A stretch of 64,000 bases of DNA from Shimia sp. R9_2 (GTDB lineage Bacteria > Pseudomonadota > Alphaproteobacteria > Rhodobacterales > Rhodobacteraceae), in NCBI RefSeq assembly GCF_017743735.1, contig NZ_JAGHRO010000001.1:310001-374000 (forward strand), given 5' to 3'. Positions 55,728 through 63,947 of the stretch are shown here, piece after piece. The notes beneath the pieces are model-generated. The model was given only the letters and a program-made list of their open reading frames with translations, was not told the origin of the DNA and ran no database searches. The position numbers were made by a program, and so were the translations under genes. Numbering within the stretch: the stretch's first letter is position 1; every line of letters begins with the position of its first letter.

Positions 55728-56606
55728 ATGTTCACTGCCACGCTTTTGACCAATCCGACGTTACCAAGTCTTGATGGGACGCTTGTGGAGAATTTGCGTA
55801 ATGCGTGGGGAGGTGACACCGTACATTGGCTCGCAGTTGAAGAGGCTGCGGAGTTTGCTCTGCCTGCCAAACCCGACAATCTTTGGGAGGTTTGGGCTGA
55901 TTTGCAGAAGATGGGTGTGGATCTCGTTGTTCAGCCGACTGAAGGCCGCCGGAAGAAGATGCTTCTGGCGGACATGGACAGCACAATGATCGAGCAAGAG
56001 TGCATCGATGAGTTGGCTGACGAAGCGGGTGTCGGGGATCGCGTCAAAGACATCACCGCAAGGGCGATGAACGGAGAACTCGATTTTGAAGGTGCATTGA
56101 CGGAGCGCGTTGGCCTGTTGAAGGGCTTGGATCAGGGGGTGATCGCCGAGGTGCTCGCAGAACGCATCACTTTCATGCCCGGGGGGAAAGCGCTTTTGGC
56201 GACAATGAAAGCGGAAGGCGCCTACGCAGCGTTAGTTTCAGGCGGTTTCACAGCCTTTACCGCCAAAGTAGCAACCGAACTTGGATTTGACGAAAACCGC
56301 GCCAACACGCTCTTGGTTGCAGATGAAAAACTGACCGGGGATGTGGGGCGCCCTATCTTGGGGCGCGAAGCGAAGGTGCAGGCGCTCAAAGAGATCACCG
56401 AACGACTTGGGTTTGCGCATGAAGATGTGATGGCTGTGGGTGATGGTGCCAATGACCTTGGCATGCTGGGGCTCGCTGGGGCAGGGGTGGCCTTACACGC
56501 AAAGCCCTCAGTCGCGGCAGAATGTGACATCCGCATCAACCACGGCGACCTCACTGCGCTGCTGTATATCCAAGGCTATGCTAAGTCTGAGTTCGCGGGC
56601 CTCTAA
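55728..56606 (+). CDS. serB: Phosphoserine phosphatase
   Basis: A 292-residue protein. An N-terminal regulatory half is followed by a HAD phosphatase with Asp82-Met-Asp84-Ser-Thr, then Ser-Gly-Gly-Phe-Thr and Gly-Asp-Gly-Ala-Asn-Asp. It makes serine from phosphoserine, completing the pathway begun by serA and serC on the other strand. GAGG at 55717-55720 supports the ATG at 55728; the frame is open to 55674. The TSUP gene follows after three bases. Confidence 0.96.
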   Translation: MFTATLLTNPTLPSLDGTLVENLRNAWGGDTVHWLAVEEAAEFALPAKPDNLWEVWADLQKMGVDLVVQPTEGRRKKMLLADMDSTMIEQECIDELADEAGVGDRVKDITARAMNGELDFEGALTERVGLLKGLDQGVIAEVLAERITFMPGGKALLATMKAEGAYAALVSGGFTAFTAKVATELGFDENRANTLLVADEKLTGDVGRPILGREAKVQALKEITERLGFAHEDVMAVGDGANDLGMLGLAGAGVALHAKPSVAAECDIRINHGDLTALLYIQGYAKSEFAGL

Positions 56607-56609
56607 TAC

Positions 56610-57368
56610 ATGCTGGAATTTGGGGTTGAGGGGCTGCTGCTCTTGCTGGCAGCAGGATTTTTTGCGGGCTTCGTGGATGCGATAGCTGGTGGCGGCGGAT
56701 TGGTCACGGTGCCGGCGTTGATGATTGCCGGTGTGCCGCCCGTGCAAGCACTCGCAACAAACAAGATACAAGGGATGTTTGGATCGGGCACCGCTGCCTA
56801 TTCCTATGCAAAGAGTGGCTTGGTCGACCTGCGCGCTCAGGCTGGACCTGCACTGTTGGCGTTTATCGCATCGCTTGGCGGTGCACTCCTTGTATCCGTT
56901 TTGCCAACAGACTGGATTCGGCTGATCTTGCCGGTTCTGCTGATCGGAATTGCGCTGTTCTTTGCCCTTCGCAAAGATCCCGGCGAGATGGATCGTACAG
57001 CGCGTCTCAAACCCATCATCTTTTCCCTGACGGCTGTTCCGGTTGTTGCCTTCTATGACGGTATCTTGGGGCCGGGCGCGGGCAGTTTCTATATGATCGC
57101 CTTCGTTGCGCTGGGCGGCTACGGCATCTTGAAAGCGACCGCGCATACCAAGCTTCTGAATTTCGCTTCCAATGTTGGCGGGCTCGCCGGGTTTATCCTC
57201 GTTGCCAACCCGCTTTGGGCTATTGGCTTAGCTATGGGCGCGATGCAAATTTTGGGCGCTCGGCTTGGTGCCAAGGTGGCCATGGCGAAAGGGGCAAGGT
57301 TGATCCGCCCGCTTTTGGTGGCAACCTCCGTCGCATTGGCGCTCAAACTGCTCTGGGATGTGCTCTGA
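56610..57368 (+). CDS. TSUP family (TauE/SafE) membrane carrier
   Basis: A 252-residue protein with about seven to eight hydrophobic segments and the TSUP signature Gly-Phe-Val-Asp-Ala-Ile-Ala-Gly-Gly-Gly-Gly-Leu near 20-31, repeated as Asp-Gly-Ile-Leu-Gly-Pro-Gly-Ala-Gly-Ser near 150. Members move sulfite, sulfoacetate or other anions; the substrate here is not known. It is co-transcribed with serB. Confidence 0.9.
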   Translation: MLEFGVEGLLLLLAAGFFAGFVDAIAGGGGLVTVPALMIAGVPPVQALATNKIQGMFGSGTAAYSYAKSGLVDLRAQAGPALLAFIASLGGALLVSVLPTDWIRLILPVLLIGIALFFALRKDPGEMDRTARLKPIIFSLTAVPVVAFYDGILGPGAGSFYMIAFVALGGYGILKATAHTKLLNFASNVGGLAGFILVANPLWAIGLAMGAMQILGARLGAKVAMAKGARLIRPLLVATSVALALKLLWDVL

Positions 57369-57378
57369 CAGACTTGAA

Positions 57379-57398
57379 ATTTAACATTTGTGTTAAAT
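57379..57398. promoter_or_regulatory. Operator-like inverted repeat before the ArsR gene
   Basis: ATTTAACATTTGTGTTAAAT has two perfect 8-base arms around TTTG. It ends 24 bases before the ArsR start, the usual place for autoregulation by an ArsR-type repressor. Confidence 0.65.
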
Positions 57399-57422
57399 AG
57401 AGAATCCCCTCAAGATCAGGCT

Positions 57423-57743
57423 ATGACCTGTCTGGCCACAACCTTTGCTGCCCTTTCCGATGAAACCCGCCTTGCCATGATGGAGCGTCTTATGGCTGTT
57501 GGGGAGCTTCCAGCCGGTGATCTTGTGGCAGACGCGTCGATCAGCGGTCCTGCGGTGTCTCGCCATCTTAAAGTGCTGCGCAAAGCAGGTCTGGTGACAC
57601 AGCGCGCAGAGGGCACAAAACGTCTTTACAGCGTTCGACCGGAAGCGCTGCAAGCCGTTGCAGGATGGACAATGGACCATAAAGCGTTTTGGCAGTCAGG
57701 CTTGGAGCGTTTGGATGCCCTGTTGGCGGAGGAAACGTCGTGA
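57423..57743 (+). CDS. ArsR-family winged-helix regulator
   Basis: A 106-residue protein. Phe-Ala-Ala-Leu-Ser-Asp-Glu-Thr-Arg-Leu near 8-17 and Ile-Ser-Gly-Pro-Ala-Val-Ser-Arg-His-Leu-Lys-Val-Leu near 40-52 are the ArsR DNA-binding pattern. No metal-binding Cys pair is seen in the recognition helix, so it is likely not a metal sensor. In this subfamily the regulator is commonly followed by an SRPBCC gene, as here (overlap GTGA at 57740-57743). The frame is open to 57390, but that would start inside the operator. Confidence 0.9.
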   Translation: MTCLATTFAALSDETRLAMMERLMAVGELPAGDLVADASISGPAVSRHLKVLRKAGLVTQRAEGTKRLYSVRPEALQAVAGWTMDHKAFWQSGLERLDALLAEETS

Positions 57744-58168
57744 GCGATGCGCGATTGGAAAGGGAGTTCTCTGTCTCGCCTGAGCGCCTCTACGCTGCGA
57801 TCACAAATCCGGCTGACCTGAGCCGTTGGTGGGGGCCGGAAGGCATGACATTGGGCGACCACACTTTAGATTTTACGCGACTTGGCCCGTGGCATTCTGT
57901 CAAAATCAGTGACGCTGGTCGGCAGATGAAAATGTCAGGCCAAGTGACAAGTATCGATCCGCCACATTCGGTCGGGTTTACTTGGGCTTGGCACGACGAA
58001 AATGATCAACGTGGACATGAAAGTCATGTCACATTCACCGTTGAGGCGACGGCGCGGGGCGCCAAGCTAATTATAGATCACAAGAACTTGCAGGACGAAG
58101 AAGCTGTGCGTGGCCACAGTTGGGGCTGGAACAGTTCTACCAATAGGCTGCAGGCGCTTCTCGAATAA
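57740..58168 (+). CDS. SRPBCC (AHSA1-like) domain protein
   Basis: A 142-residue protein with the START/AHSA1 fold: an N-terminal Pro-Glu-Arg-Leu-Tyr-Ala-Ala-Ile-Thr-Asn-Pro, then Trp-Trp-Gly-Pro-Glu-Gly, and Trp-Ala-Trp-type strands. These proteins bind hydrophobic ligands in a cavity; ligand unknown. The GTG start overlaps the ArsR stop, and a YCII-family gene follows after 36 bases. Confidence 0.87.
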   Translation: MSDARLEREFSVSPERLYAAITNPADLSRWWGPEGMTLGDHTLDFTRLGPWHSVKISDAGRQMKMSGQVTSIDPPHSVGFTWAWHDENDQRGHESHVTFTVEATARGAKLIIDHKNLQDEEAVRGHSWGWNSSTNRLQALLE

Positions 58169-58204
58169 ATTTGGATCAAGACCCTTCAACAAAGGAGACT
58201 TCAA

Positions 58205-58519
58205 ATGCCAAAATTTATGTTCATTTATCACGGAGGTGGGCGCCCGGAAACGCCGGAGGAAGGCGAGAAAGTCATGGCAGCCTGGATGAAGTGGATGGAA
58301 GGGATAGGCGCTGATCTCGTCGATGGTGGCAACCCGGCAGGTATGTCAAAAACCGTCAGCGCAGATGGCGTCGCGAATGATGGCGGTGCCAACCCGGTCT
58401 CCGGCTACACGCTTGTCAATGCGTCCGATATCGACGCGGCCTGCGAAATCGCAAAAGGCTGCCCAATCCTGGAGGGCGGGATGGGCACAGTGGAAGTGGC
58501 CGAAGCGATGGAGATGTAG
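58205..58519 (+). CDS. YCII-related (YciI/DGPF) domain protein
   Basis: A 104-residue protein of the YCII family: Phe-Met-Phe-Ile-Tyr-His-Gly-Gly, then Trp-Met-Lys-Trp-Met-Glu, Asp-Gly-Gly-Asn-Pro and a C-terminal Glu-Gly-Gly-Met-Gly-Thr-Val-Glu-Val. These are dimeric ferredoxin-like folds with poorly known functions. AAAGGAG at 58191-58197 supports the start. It is the third gene of the ArsR operon. Confidence 0.85.
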   Translation: MPKFMFIYHGGGRPETPEEGEKVMAAWMKWMEGIGADLVDGGNPAGMSKTVSADGVANDGGANPVSGYTLVNASDIDAACEIAKGCPILEGGMGTVEVAEAMEM

Positions 58520-58539
58520 CCAAACCAGACTAAATGAAG

Positions 58540-58569
58540 CGCCGGTGGCATATGTCGATGCCTCCGGCG
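58540..58569. repeat. Imperfect inverted repeat after the ArsR operon
   Basis: CGCCGGTGGCAT and ATGCCTCCGGCG pair except for one T/T mismatch, around ATGTCG. The right half plus GGAGTATTT resembles a short element I associate with gene ends in roseobacters. There is only a weak T run, so termination is possible but not certain. Confidence 0.45.
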
Positions 58570-58606
58570 GGAGTATTTCTGCAGAGTGAAGCTGGAGTGG
58601 TGAAAT

Positions 58607-59602
58607 TCAGCGCATCACCTCTGTGGCGCGCATAATCCCGGTTTGTAGACCGTCCCAATTTCTGATTGGCGAATCGAGATATTTGGTCGCTTCCGGATGG
58701 TTAGGGTCTAAAACACCGAGCTTCGCCAAAATCGCCGCAATCGCATTTTCAGAGGCGCGTGTGCCGCCATCAATGATCTTCAGTGCGACACCCAGTTTCT
58801 GTTCGGGCAATATGGCGATGAAGAAGGCCTCAGCACCAGTTTTGATCGCGATTTTATGGTTCATTGCGCGCATCAGATTGGTGCACGCGCGGCCTTCGCC
58901 AGCCACATACTCCGGATGTTTGGCCATAGCATCCCGCAAGCGTGCAGCGGCTGTTTCGCGGGCGCCTTCGCCCTCACGAGCGGCTGCAAAGAATGCCATA
59001 GCGCGGGCCATGCCCTTAAGTGTGCTGGCGTGATTGGGAGCAGAGCAGCCATCAATGCCGTAGCCTGTGCTGGTTTCCTGTGTCAGCTCTTCATGCGCTG
59101 CCAGAACGGCTTTTTGAACAGGATGGTTGATATCTGTGTAGTTTTTCTCTGCGCCGAGATGTTTGGTCAGAGTGAGGAAACCCGTGTGTTTGCCGGAACA
59201 GTTGTTGTGTACGCGGCAGACTGGGTCATTGCAGCGGATCAACTCATCACGAATACCGATGTCGCGCGGTTCCTGAGGTCCGCAAATCAGATCTTCGTCG
59301 GAAAATCCTTGTGCCGCGAGCCAGGCATTCACCATGTCATTGTGGATGGCAGACGCGTTATGGGACGCGCAGGCCAGCGCCAAGTGCTGCTCCGTCAAAC
59401 CCGCGGCATCGGCTGCGCCGCTTTCCACCAAAGGCAATGCTTGGATCATTTTTGAGGAGCTGCGAGGCAACACAATGGCATCCGGATCGCCCCATGCATG
59501 CACAATCTCCCCGTCGGCATTGCAGACCACGGCATGGCCGCTGTGGACACTCTCAAGAATGTCTCCTCGCCAGAGTTCGGTCATCGGCACGGCTTTGGTC
59601 AT
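58607..59602 (-). CDS. Asparaginase of the Rhizobium etli ReAV type
   Basis: A 331-residue protein unrelated to the classical E. coli asparaginases. It has Leu-Pro-Arg-Ser-Ser-Ser-Lys-Met-Ile-Gln-Ala near 46, Asn-Asn-Cys-Ser-Gly-Lys-His-Thr-Gly near 130 and a Gly-Cys-Ser-Ala-Pro-Asn near 180, the Ser-Lys pairs typical of the inducible rhizobial enzyme. It should hydrolyse asparagine to aspartate and ammonia. Starts at 59602 or 59584 are possible; the upstream one has GAGAG before it. The frame is open to 59662. Confidence 0.85.
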   Translation of the reverse strand: MTKAVPMTELWRGDILESVHSGHAVVCNADGEIVHAWGDPDAIVLPRSSSKMIQALPLVESGAADAAGLTEQHLALACASHNASAIHNDMVNAWLAAQGFSDEDLICGPQEPRDIGIRDELIRCNDPVCRVHNNCSGKHTGFLTLTKHLGAEKNYTDINHPVQKAVLAAHEELTQETSTGYGIDGCSAPNHASTLKGMARAMAFFAAAREGEGARETAAARLRDAMAKHPEYVAGEGRACTNLMRAMNHKIAIKTGAEAFFIAILPEQKLGVALKIIDGGTRASENAIAAILAKLGVLDPNHPEATKYLDSPIRNWDGLQTGIMRATEVMR

Positions 59603-59771
59603 AAATCTCTCGCTTTCATGGGCAAATTTGTGCCAACGGGTCTTTCGTCTCGCGGCAAACATGGGCTAAGCTTATTCTATCGCGTATAATAATCTCCGGC
59701 CCAACACAAATGGTGCAAAACCAGCGGGCAGGAACCAGAGGCAACACACAGCTTGGAGGCTGTAGAAGAGC

Positions 59772-60302
59772 ATGACATCACGTTGGATGACGGCGCTGGC
59801 CATGGCGGCGACGCTTTGGAGTGGCAGTGTTTCGGCACAGGCATCAAGCGAAAATCAGGTCAACGCCATCACGGATTGGAGCGTCTTTGAGCACAAAGAC
59901 GGTGACAAACGTGAATGCTGGGCGGTGAGCACAGCCAAAGAGAGCGTGAACACCCGTGGTGGACAGGTTGTGGCCGTACGCCGCAGCGACATTCTACTGA
60001 TGGTGTCTTTCTTGCCCCATGAGAGCGTCTCGGCGCAGGTTGGGTTTACCGGTGGATATCCCTTTGCTGGTGGATCCACCGTTGAAGTGAGCATTGACGG
60101 TCAGAGTTTTGTGATGATCACAGAAGGTGAATGGGCTTGGCCTGCGTCTTCTGGCGATGATGCCAAAATTGTTGCGGCCATGAAACGCGGGGCAGATGCG
60201 ACGCTGACGGCGCGCTCTTCACGCGGGACCAAAACCGCCGATACGTTTTCCCTGCGCGGCTTTACCGCTGCCGTCGAAGACGCTGAGAAACGCTGTAACT
60301 AA
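59772..60302 (+). CDS. Invasion-associated locus B (IalB) family protein
   Basis: A 176-residue exported protein with a signal peptide at about 1-23 (ending Ser-Ala-Gln-Ala). The IalB fold follows, with Asp-Trp-Ser-Val-Phe near 36 and two Cys (Glu-Cys-Trp-Ala-Val and the penultimate Cys). The family is named from Bartonella but is common in free-living alphaproteobacteria, where its role is unclear. TATAAT at 59685-59690 is a possible -10 element. Confidence 0.82.
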   Translation: MTSRWMTALAMAATLWSGSVSAQASSENQVNAITDWSVFEHKDGDKRECWAVSTAKESVNTRGGQVVAVRRSDILLMVSFLPHESVSAQVGFTGGYPFAGGSTVEVSIDGQSFVMITEGEWAWPASSGDDAKIVAAMKRGADATLTARSSRGTKTADTFSLRGFTAAVEDAEKRCN

Positions 60303-60356
60303 GATCAACAAAGCTCCTGCCAGGGCCTAACACGCATCCAACGTCAGCATGGGGGA

Positions 60357-60381
60357 GATCGATCGGAACAACCGGTCGATC
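60357..60381 (+). repeat. Strong hairpin in the leader of the Hint-domain gene
   Basis: GATCGATCGG pairs with CCGGTCGATC around AACAA with a single wobble. It ends 22 bases before the ATG, just upstream of the ribosome binding region. Confidence 0.5.
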
Positions 60382-60403
60382 AAATGGCCATGGGAGAGCA
60401 AAA

Positions 60404-61045
60404 ATGGCGCAGGCAGAAACAGCATACACAAATGGCCGGCAGTGTCCGGTGCAACAGCTGGGCTCAAAAGATGTGAGCCTGGTTGCGAGAAACACAAAGA
60501 TCGCAACCCGACAAGGAGAGGTGGCGGTCGAAACGCTTCGCGCTGGTGATGAAGTGGTTAGCCGAGATCTGGGGCTTATCCGTGTGCGTTGGGTTGGAAT
60601 GTTGCAGGCAATTGAGCATCCAATCCGCGTTCCTGCTGGCGCTTTGGGGAGAAATGTTCCTGCACGCGATTGTTTGCTTGCGCCAAATTCTCGGATCTGG
60701 ATGCGGGGCTCTGAGTTTGAGGCTGCCTTCGCTGCACGTGAAGTGATGGTTCCGGTGAAGGATCTCGTCGGTTGGCACGGGATAACAGAGCATGTTTCAC
60801 ATGCGCCCTCGACCGACTATTTCCTCGTGCTATGTGACACACCGCAAATCCTGACATTGGATGGCATGCAGGTGGAGATGCGCCACGCTGGAGCCGATAT
60901 GCCGGAATTTGATACGGTGGATGCGGACGAAATGGCCGTCCTGTTTCCGGAACTTCTGGCTCTCAATCCAAAATCGGATAAATGGCGTCGCCGTTTGGAC
61001 AAACACGAAGCGGCTCACGTAGTTGAGGTCAAAAAACGCGCTTAG
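60404..61045 (+). CDS. Hint (hedgehog/intein) domain protein with lost catalytic residues
   Basis: A 213-residue protein that matches the Hint domain of roseobacter proteins: Thr-Lys-Ile-Ala-Thr-Arg-Gln-Gly-Glu-Val-Ala-Val-Glu at 31-43, Ala-Gly-Asp-Glu-Val near 47, Arg-Val-Arg-Trp-Val-Gly at 60-65. The usual start Cys of the domain is replaced by Leu26, and the His of the Ser-Pro-x-His-Arg motif by Ser96 (Ala-Pro-Asn-Ser-Arg). Self-splicing or self-cleavage is therefore unlikely. There is no signal peptide. The 3' end overlaps the convergent WYL regulator by four bases. Confidence 0.75.
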   Translation: MAQAETAYTNGRQCPVQQLGSKDVSLVARNTKIATRQGEVAVETLRAGDEVVSRDLGLIRVRWVGMLQAIEHPIRVPAGALGRNVPARDCLLAPNSRIWMRGSEFEAAFAAREVMVPVKDLVGWHGITEHVSHAPSTDYFLVLCDTPQILTLDGMQVEMRHAGADMPEFDTVDADEMAVLFPELLALNPKSDKWRRRLDKHEAAHVVEVKKRA

Positions 61046-61722
61046 GGTGCTTCGAAGCGTTTGAGATATTCCAAAAGAGATTTTTCTGGCTCCTCGTCAA
61101 AAATCTGCCCAGCCAGCAATGCCTCGTTGATGTGGTCGACCCGAAAGACCCGGAAGTCTTCACGGGTTTCGCACCACGCAGTGCAGGTCCAGGCGCGACC
61201 CCAATATTCCATCTGCAGAGGTCGAATACGTCTTCGGCTTTGGCGGCCATCCAGTGTGGTATAGTCGATCATCAGCACCTGCCTTTCGCGGATGGCGCGG
61301 CGAATGATCGGCATTTGGGCAAAACTTGCTGCCACTTCAGGGGCTGCAAAGATCTCTTTGCCAAAACCGTCAATCCCACCAAACATGGGCTCAGGCATGG
61401 CGCGATCCACTTTGCTCAACATACGTTCGGCGGCTTCTTGCAATTCCGGATCAGCGGTTTGCCGCACCAGAGCGGCGCCAAGGTGCAATGCCTCAAGCTC
61501 GACCTGTGTCAGTGCCATAGGGGGCATGAATACGGGCGCGCGCAGAATGTAGCCCACCCCGCGTTCACCCTCCACTGGAATGCCTGAGGCAACCAGTGTG
61601 TCCATATCCCGATAGATCGTGCGGACCGACACCTCCATTTTCTCGGCGAGGTTTGATGCCTTGTGCAGGCGTCCATCGCGCAGAAGTTGGATCAGATCAA
61701 AGAGGCGGTCGGTCCGGCGCAT
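61042..61722 (-). CDS. WYL-domain transcription regulator (YafY type)
   Basis: A 226-residue protein. An N-terminal helix-turn-helix (Leu-Ala-Glu-Lys-Met-Glu-Val-Ser-Val-Arg-Thr-Ile-Tyr-Arg-Asp-Met near 25-40) is followed by a WYL domain from about 140 (Ile-Asp-Tyr-Thr-Thr-Leu-Asp-Gly...Arg-Ile-Arg-Pro-Leu). WYL regulators sense a ligand and usually control their own operon. One base separates it from the gene at 61724, so both are co-transcribed from the region that holds a perfect palindrome (62077-62101). Confidence 0.9.
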   Translation of the reverse strand: MRRTDRLFDLIQLLRDGRLHKASNLAEKMEVSVRTIYRDMDTLVASGIPVEGERGVGYILRAPVFMPPMALTQVELEALHLGAALVRQTADPELQEAAERMLSKVDRAMPEPMFGGIDGFGKEIFAAPEVAASFAQMPIIRRAIRERQVLMIDYTTLDGRQSRRRIRPLQMEYWGRAWTCTAWCETREDFRVFRVDHINEALLAGQIFDEEPEKSLLEYLKRFEAP

Positions 61723-61723
61723 T

Positions 61724-62029
61724 TTATGACGTGCTGCCTTTGATGGTGTAGTGGGACATGCTCATGGAACTCTGATCCAGAACCGCCATCAGGTCCATCA
61801 GTTCCGGATGTGCCTCTGGGTTGAACGCTGCGGAAGCCGCATGCGCATCCGCAAGCGTTTCCCATTCCACCTCGTCGATCCAATCACCTTCCGCGGTGAC
61901 TGCGACACGGCGGCGGAGAAAGCCTGCCTGTGCCGTTGCAAAGCTCTGCGATTTTTCCCATGCGGCTATGGCTTGTTCCGGTTTGACGTCGGCGTTCAGG
62001 CGGTAGCGCACAATTTCAATAACAGACAT
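61724..62029 (-). CDS. Small ferredoxin-like (dimeric alpha-beta barrel) protein
   Basis: A 101-residue protein of the EthD/antibiotic-monooxygenase-like fold, judged by the N-terminal Ile-Glu-Ile-Val-Arg-Tyr-Arg-Leu strand, the central Gly-Phe-Leu-Arg-Arg-Arg and the Glu-Trp-Glu-Thr-Leu-Ala-Asp-Ala-His-Ala-Ala helix start. Function unknown. It is paired with the WYL regulator and is the likely target of its control. Confidence 0.7.
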   Translation of the reverse strand: MSVIEIVRYRLNADVKPEQAIAAWEKSQSFATAQAGFLRRRVAVTAEGDWIDEVEWETLADAHAASAAFNPEAHPELMDLMAVLDQSSMSMSHYTIKGSTS

Positions 62030-62076
62030 TTTGGTCTCCTATGTGGTCTGTTTCGATATCCGCCTTGTGTCACAGC

Positions 62077-62101
62077 CCAACTGACACGGTCTGTCAGTTG
62101 G
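62077..62101. promoter_or_regulatory. Perfect palindrome, candidate operator of the WYL operon
   Basis: CCAACTGACA and TGTCAGTTGG are perfect 10-base arms around CGGTC. The site is 48 bases upstream of the gene at 61724-62029 and 93 upstream of rlmN. TTTT follows on the plus strand, so a terminator is an alternative reading, but no gene ends here. Confidence 0.6.
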
Positions 62102-62193
62102 TTTTGGAGTCAGCCAGGTTTTCTGGCAATATTTGCAAAACGCCCTAAATGGTGTATCTGCACCGCTTGAATTCCCAGATGAGTCCCTGAGCC

Positions 62194-63387
62194 ATGAGTA
62201 CCTCCGCGCCAATCACGCAGGACGTGATGACCATTCCCCGTAAGCTGCCTGAGGGCGGCAAGATCAATCTCGTTGGTTTGACCCGTGATCAGATGCGGGA
62301 AGTTCTGATTTCTAATGGGACCAAGGAGAAGCAGGCCAAGATGCGCGTTGGGCAAATCTGGCAGTGGATTTATCAATGGGGCGTGCGTGATTTTCACGAG
62401 ATGACCAACCTGTCCAAAGCCTATCGGGCAGAGTTGGATGAGGTCTTTGAAATTGCCATTCCTGAAGTCATCACCAAACAGGTGAGCGAGGACGGGACCC
62501 GGAAATATCTGGTGCGTATTGCCGGCGGGCATGAGGTAGAGGTGGTCTACATCCCAGAGGATGATCGTGGTACGCTATGTATCTCCTCTCAGGTCGGGTG
62601 CACGCTGACCTGCTCTTTCTGCCATACAGGCACACAGAAACTGGTGCGCAATTTGACGGCGGCGGAAATTATCGGTCAGCTGATGATGGCGCGTGATGAT
62701 CTTGAAGAATGGCCGGTGCCTGGTGCGCCTAAAGACGAGACGCGCCTGCTCTCCAATATTGTTCTGATGGGCATGGGTGAGCCGCTCTACAATTTCGATA
62801 ATGTGCGTGACGCGATGAAGATTGCGATGGACCCGGAAGGGATTTCTCTGTCTCGTCGCCGTATCACGCTGTCGACCTCTGGCGTTGTTCCGGAGATTGC
62901 ACGCACGGCTGAAGAGATTGGCTGTCTGCTCGCGATTTCCTTCCATGCCACGACCAACGAAACCCGTGACGTGTTGGTTCCGATCAACAAGCGTTGGAAC
63001 ATTGACGAGTTGTTGCAGGCCCTTGCCGATTATCCAAAAGTCTCCAACTCCGAGCGGATCACCTTTGAGTATGTGATGTTGGATGGTGTGAACGATACCG
63101 ACGAAGACGCCCACCGTCTGATCGACCATATCAAACGCTACAACATTCCGGCCAAGATCAACCTAATCCCCTTCAACGAATGGCCTGGCGCGCCTTATAA
63201 ACGCAGCTCCAACAACCGCATCCGCGCGTTTGCCAATATCATTTATCAGGCGGGCTATGCCTCCCCGATCCGCAAGACCCGCGGTGAAGATATCATGGCG
63301 GCTTGCGGTCAGTTGAAATCCGCAACAGAGCGGGCGCGCAAATCGCGCAAGCAAATTGCGGAAGAGGCGGGGCTTTCACAGCCCTAA
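62194..63387 (+). CDS. rlmN: 23S rRNA A2503 / tRNA A37 C2-methyltransferase RlmN
   Basis: A 397-residue radical SAM protein with the cluster Cys136-x3-Cys140-x2-Cys143 (Cys-Thr-Leu-Thr-Cys-Ser-Phe-Cys), Gly-Met-Gly-Glu-Pro-Leu near 193 and the C-terminal Ala-Ala-Cys-Gly-Gln whose Cys completes methyl transfer. It methylates A2503 of 23S rRNA and A37 of some tRNAs. Confidence 0.96.
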   Translation: MSTSAPITQDVMTIPRKLPEGGKINLVGLTRDQMREVLISNGTKEKQAKMRVGQIWQWIYQWGVRDFHEMTNLSKAYRAELDEVFEIAIPEVITKQVSEDGTRKYLVRIAGGHEVEVVYIPEDDRGTLCISSQVGCTLTCSFCHTGTQKLVRNLTAAEIIGQLMMARDDLEEWPVPGAPKDETRLLSNIVLMGMGEPLYNFDNVRDAMKIAMDPEGISLSRRRITLSTSGVVPEIARTAEEIGCLLAISFHATTNETRDVLVPINKRWNIDELLQALADYPKVSNSERITFEYVMLDGVNDTDEDAHRLIDHIKRYNIPAKINLIPFNEWPGAPYKRSSNNRIRAFANIIYQAGYASPIRKTRGEDIMAACGQLKSATERARKSRKQIAEEAGLSQP

Positions 63388-63466
63388 GCCTTTGGCGCTG
63401 CAACGGGTTGGAAAGCTTTGCAAATTTGGGTAATCTGATTGTGGTTTTCATCACGGAAGAGTTGTT

Positions 63467-63868
63467 ATGCCCAAATTTGTGCTTTCCACCGCTGCGCATC
63501 TGATCGCCAACGCGGTCGGCCTTATCCTAGCCAGTGTTCTGCTGCCAGGGTTTTCCATTGGCATCTTGGGCGCAATCATTGTGACATTGGTTTTCACGGT
63601 GGTGTCGGTTGTGCTTCTGCCAGTGGTTCGCAAAATTGCGGAGAAGAAGCTGCCGGAGCTTTTGGGTGGCATTTCACTTGTTGTGTCCTTCGCTGGCTTG
63701 CTCATCACCGAACTGCTTGTTTCAGATTTTACCATCGGCGGGGTCGCCAACCTGCTCGCAGCGACATTGATTGTCTGGCTTGGCGCGTTGATTTCAGGGG
63801 TGTTGCTGCCGAAGTATCTGTTCCCATCTTTGGCAGAGGCCAAATCCCAAAAGGTTAACAAAGCCTAA
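63467..63868 (+). CDS. Phage holin family (DUF/holin IV superfamily) membrane protein
   Basis: A 133-residue protein with four hydrophobic segments and a Leu-Leu-Pro-Gly-Phe-Ser-Ile pattern near 25, like the phage_holin_4_2 family. Despite the name, these are widespread chromosomal membrane proteins and no phage genes are near. Alone between rlmN and the right edge. Confidence 0.75.
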   Translation: MPKFVLSTAAHLIANAVGLILASVLLPGFSIGILGAIIVTLVFTVVSVVLLPVVRKIAEKKLPELLGGISLVVSFAGLLITELLVSDFTIGGVANLLAATLIVWLGALISGVLLPKYLFPSLAEAKSQKVNKA

Positions 63869-63947
63869 AACTTTTCACAGTTAGGCGCCAATTCAGTCGA
63901 GATCGGTCTTCAGTTTCCTTTCTGTAAACAACGGGAAGGAAGGCACG

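Noticed and set aside
63467-63868. Prophage remnant suggested by the holin-family protein
   Set aside because: No other phage gene is present, and this family is common on chromosomes.
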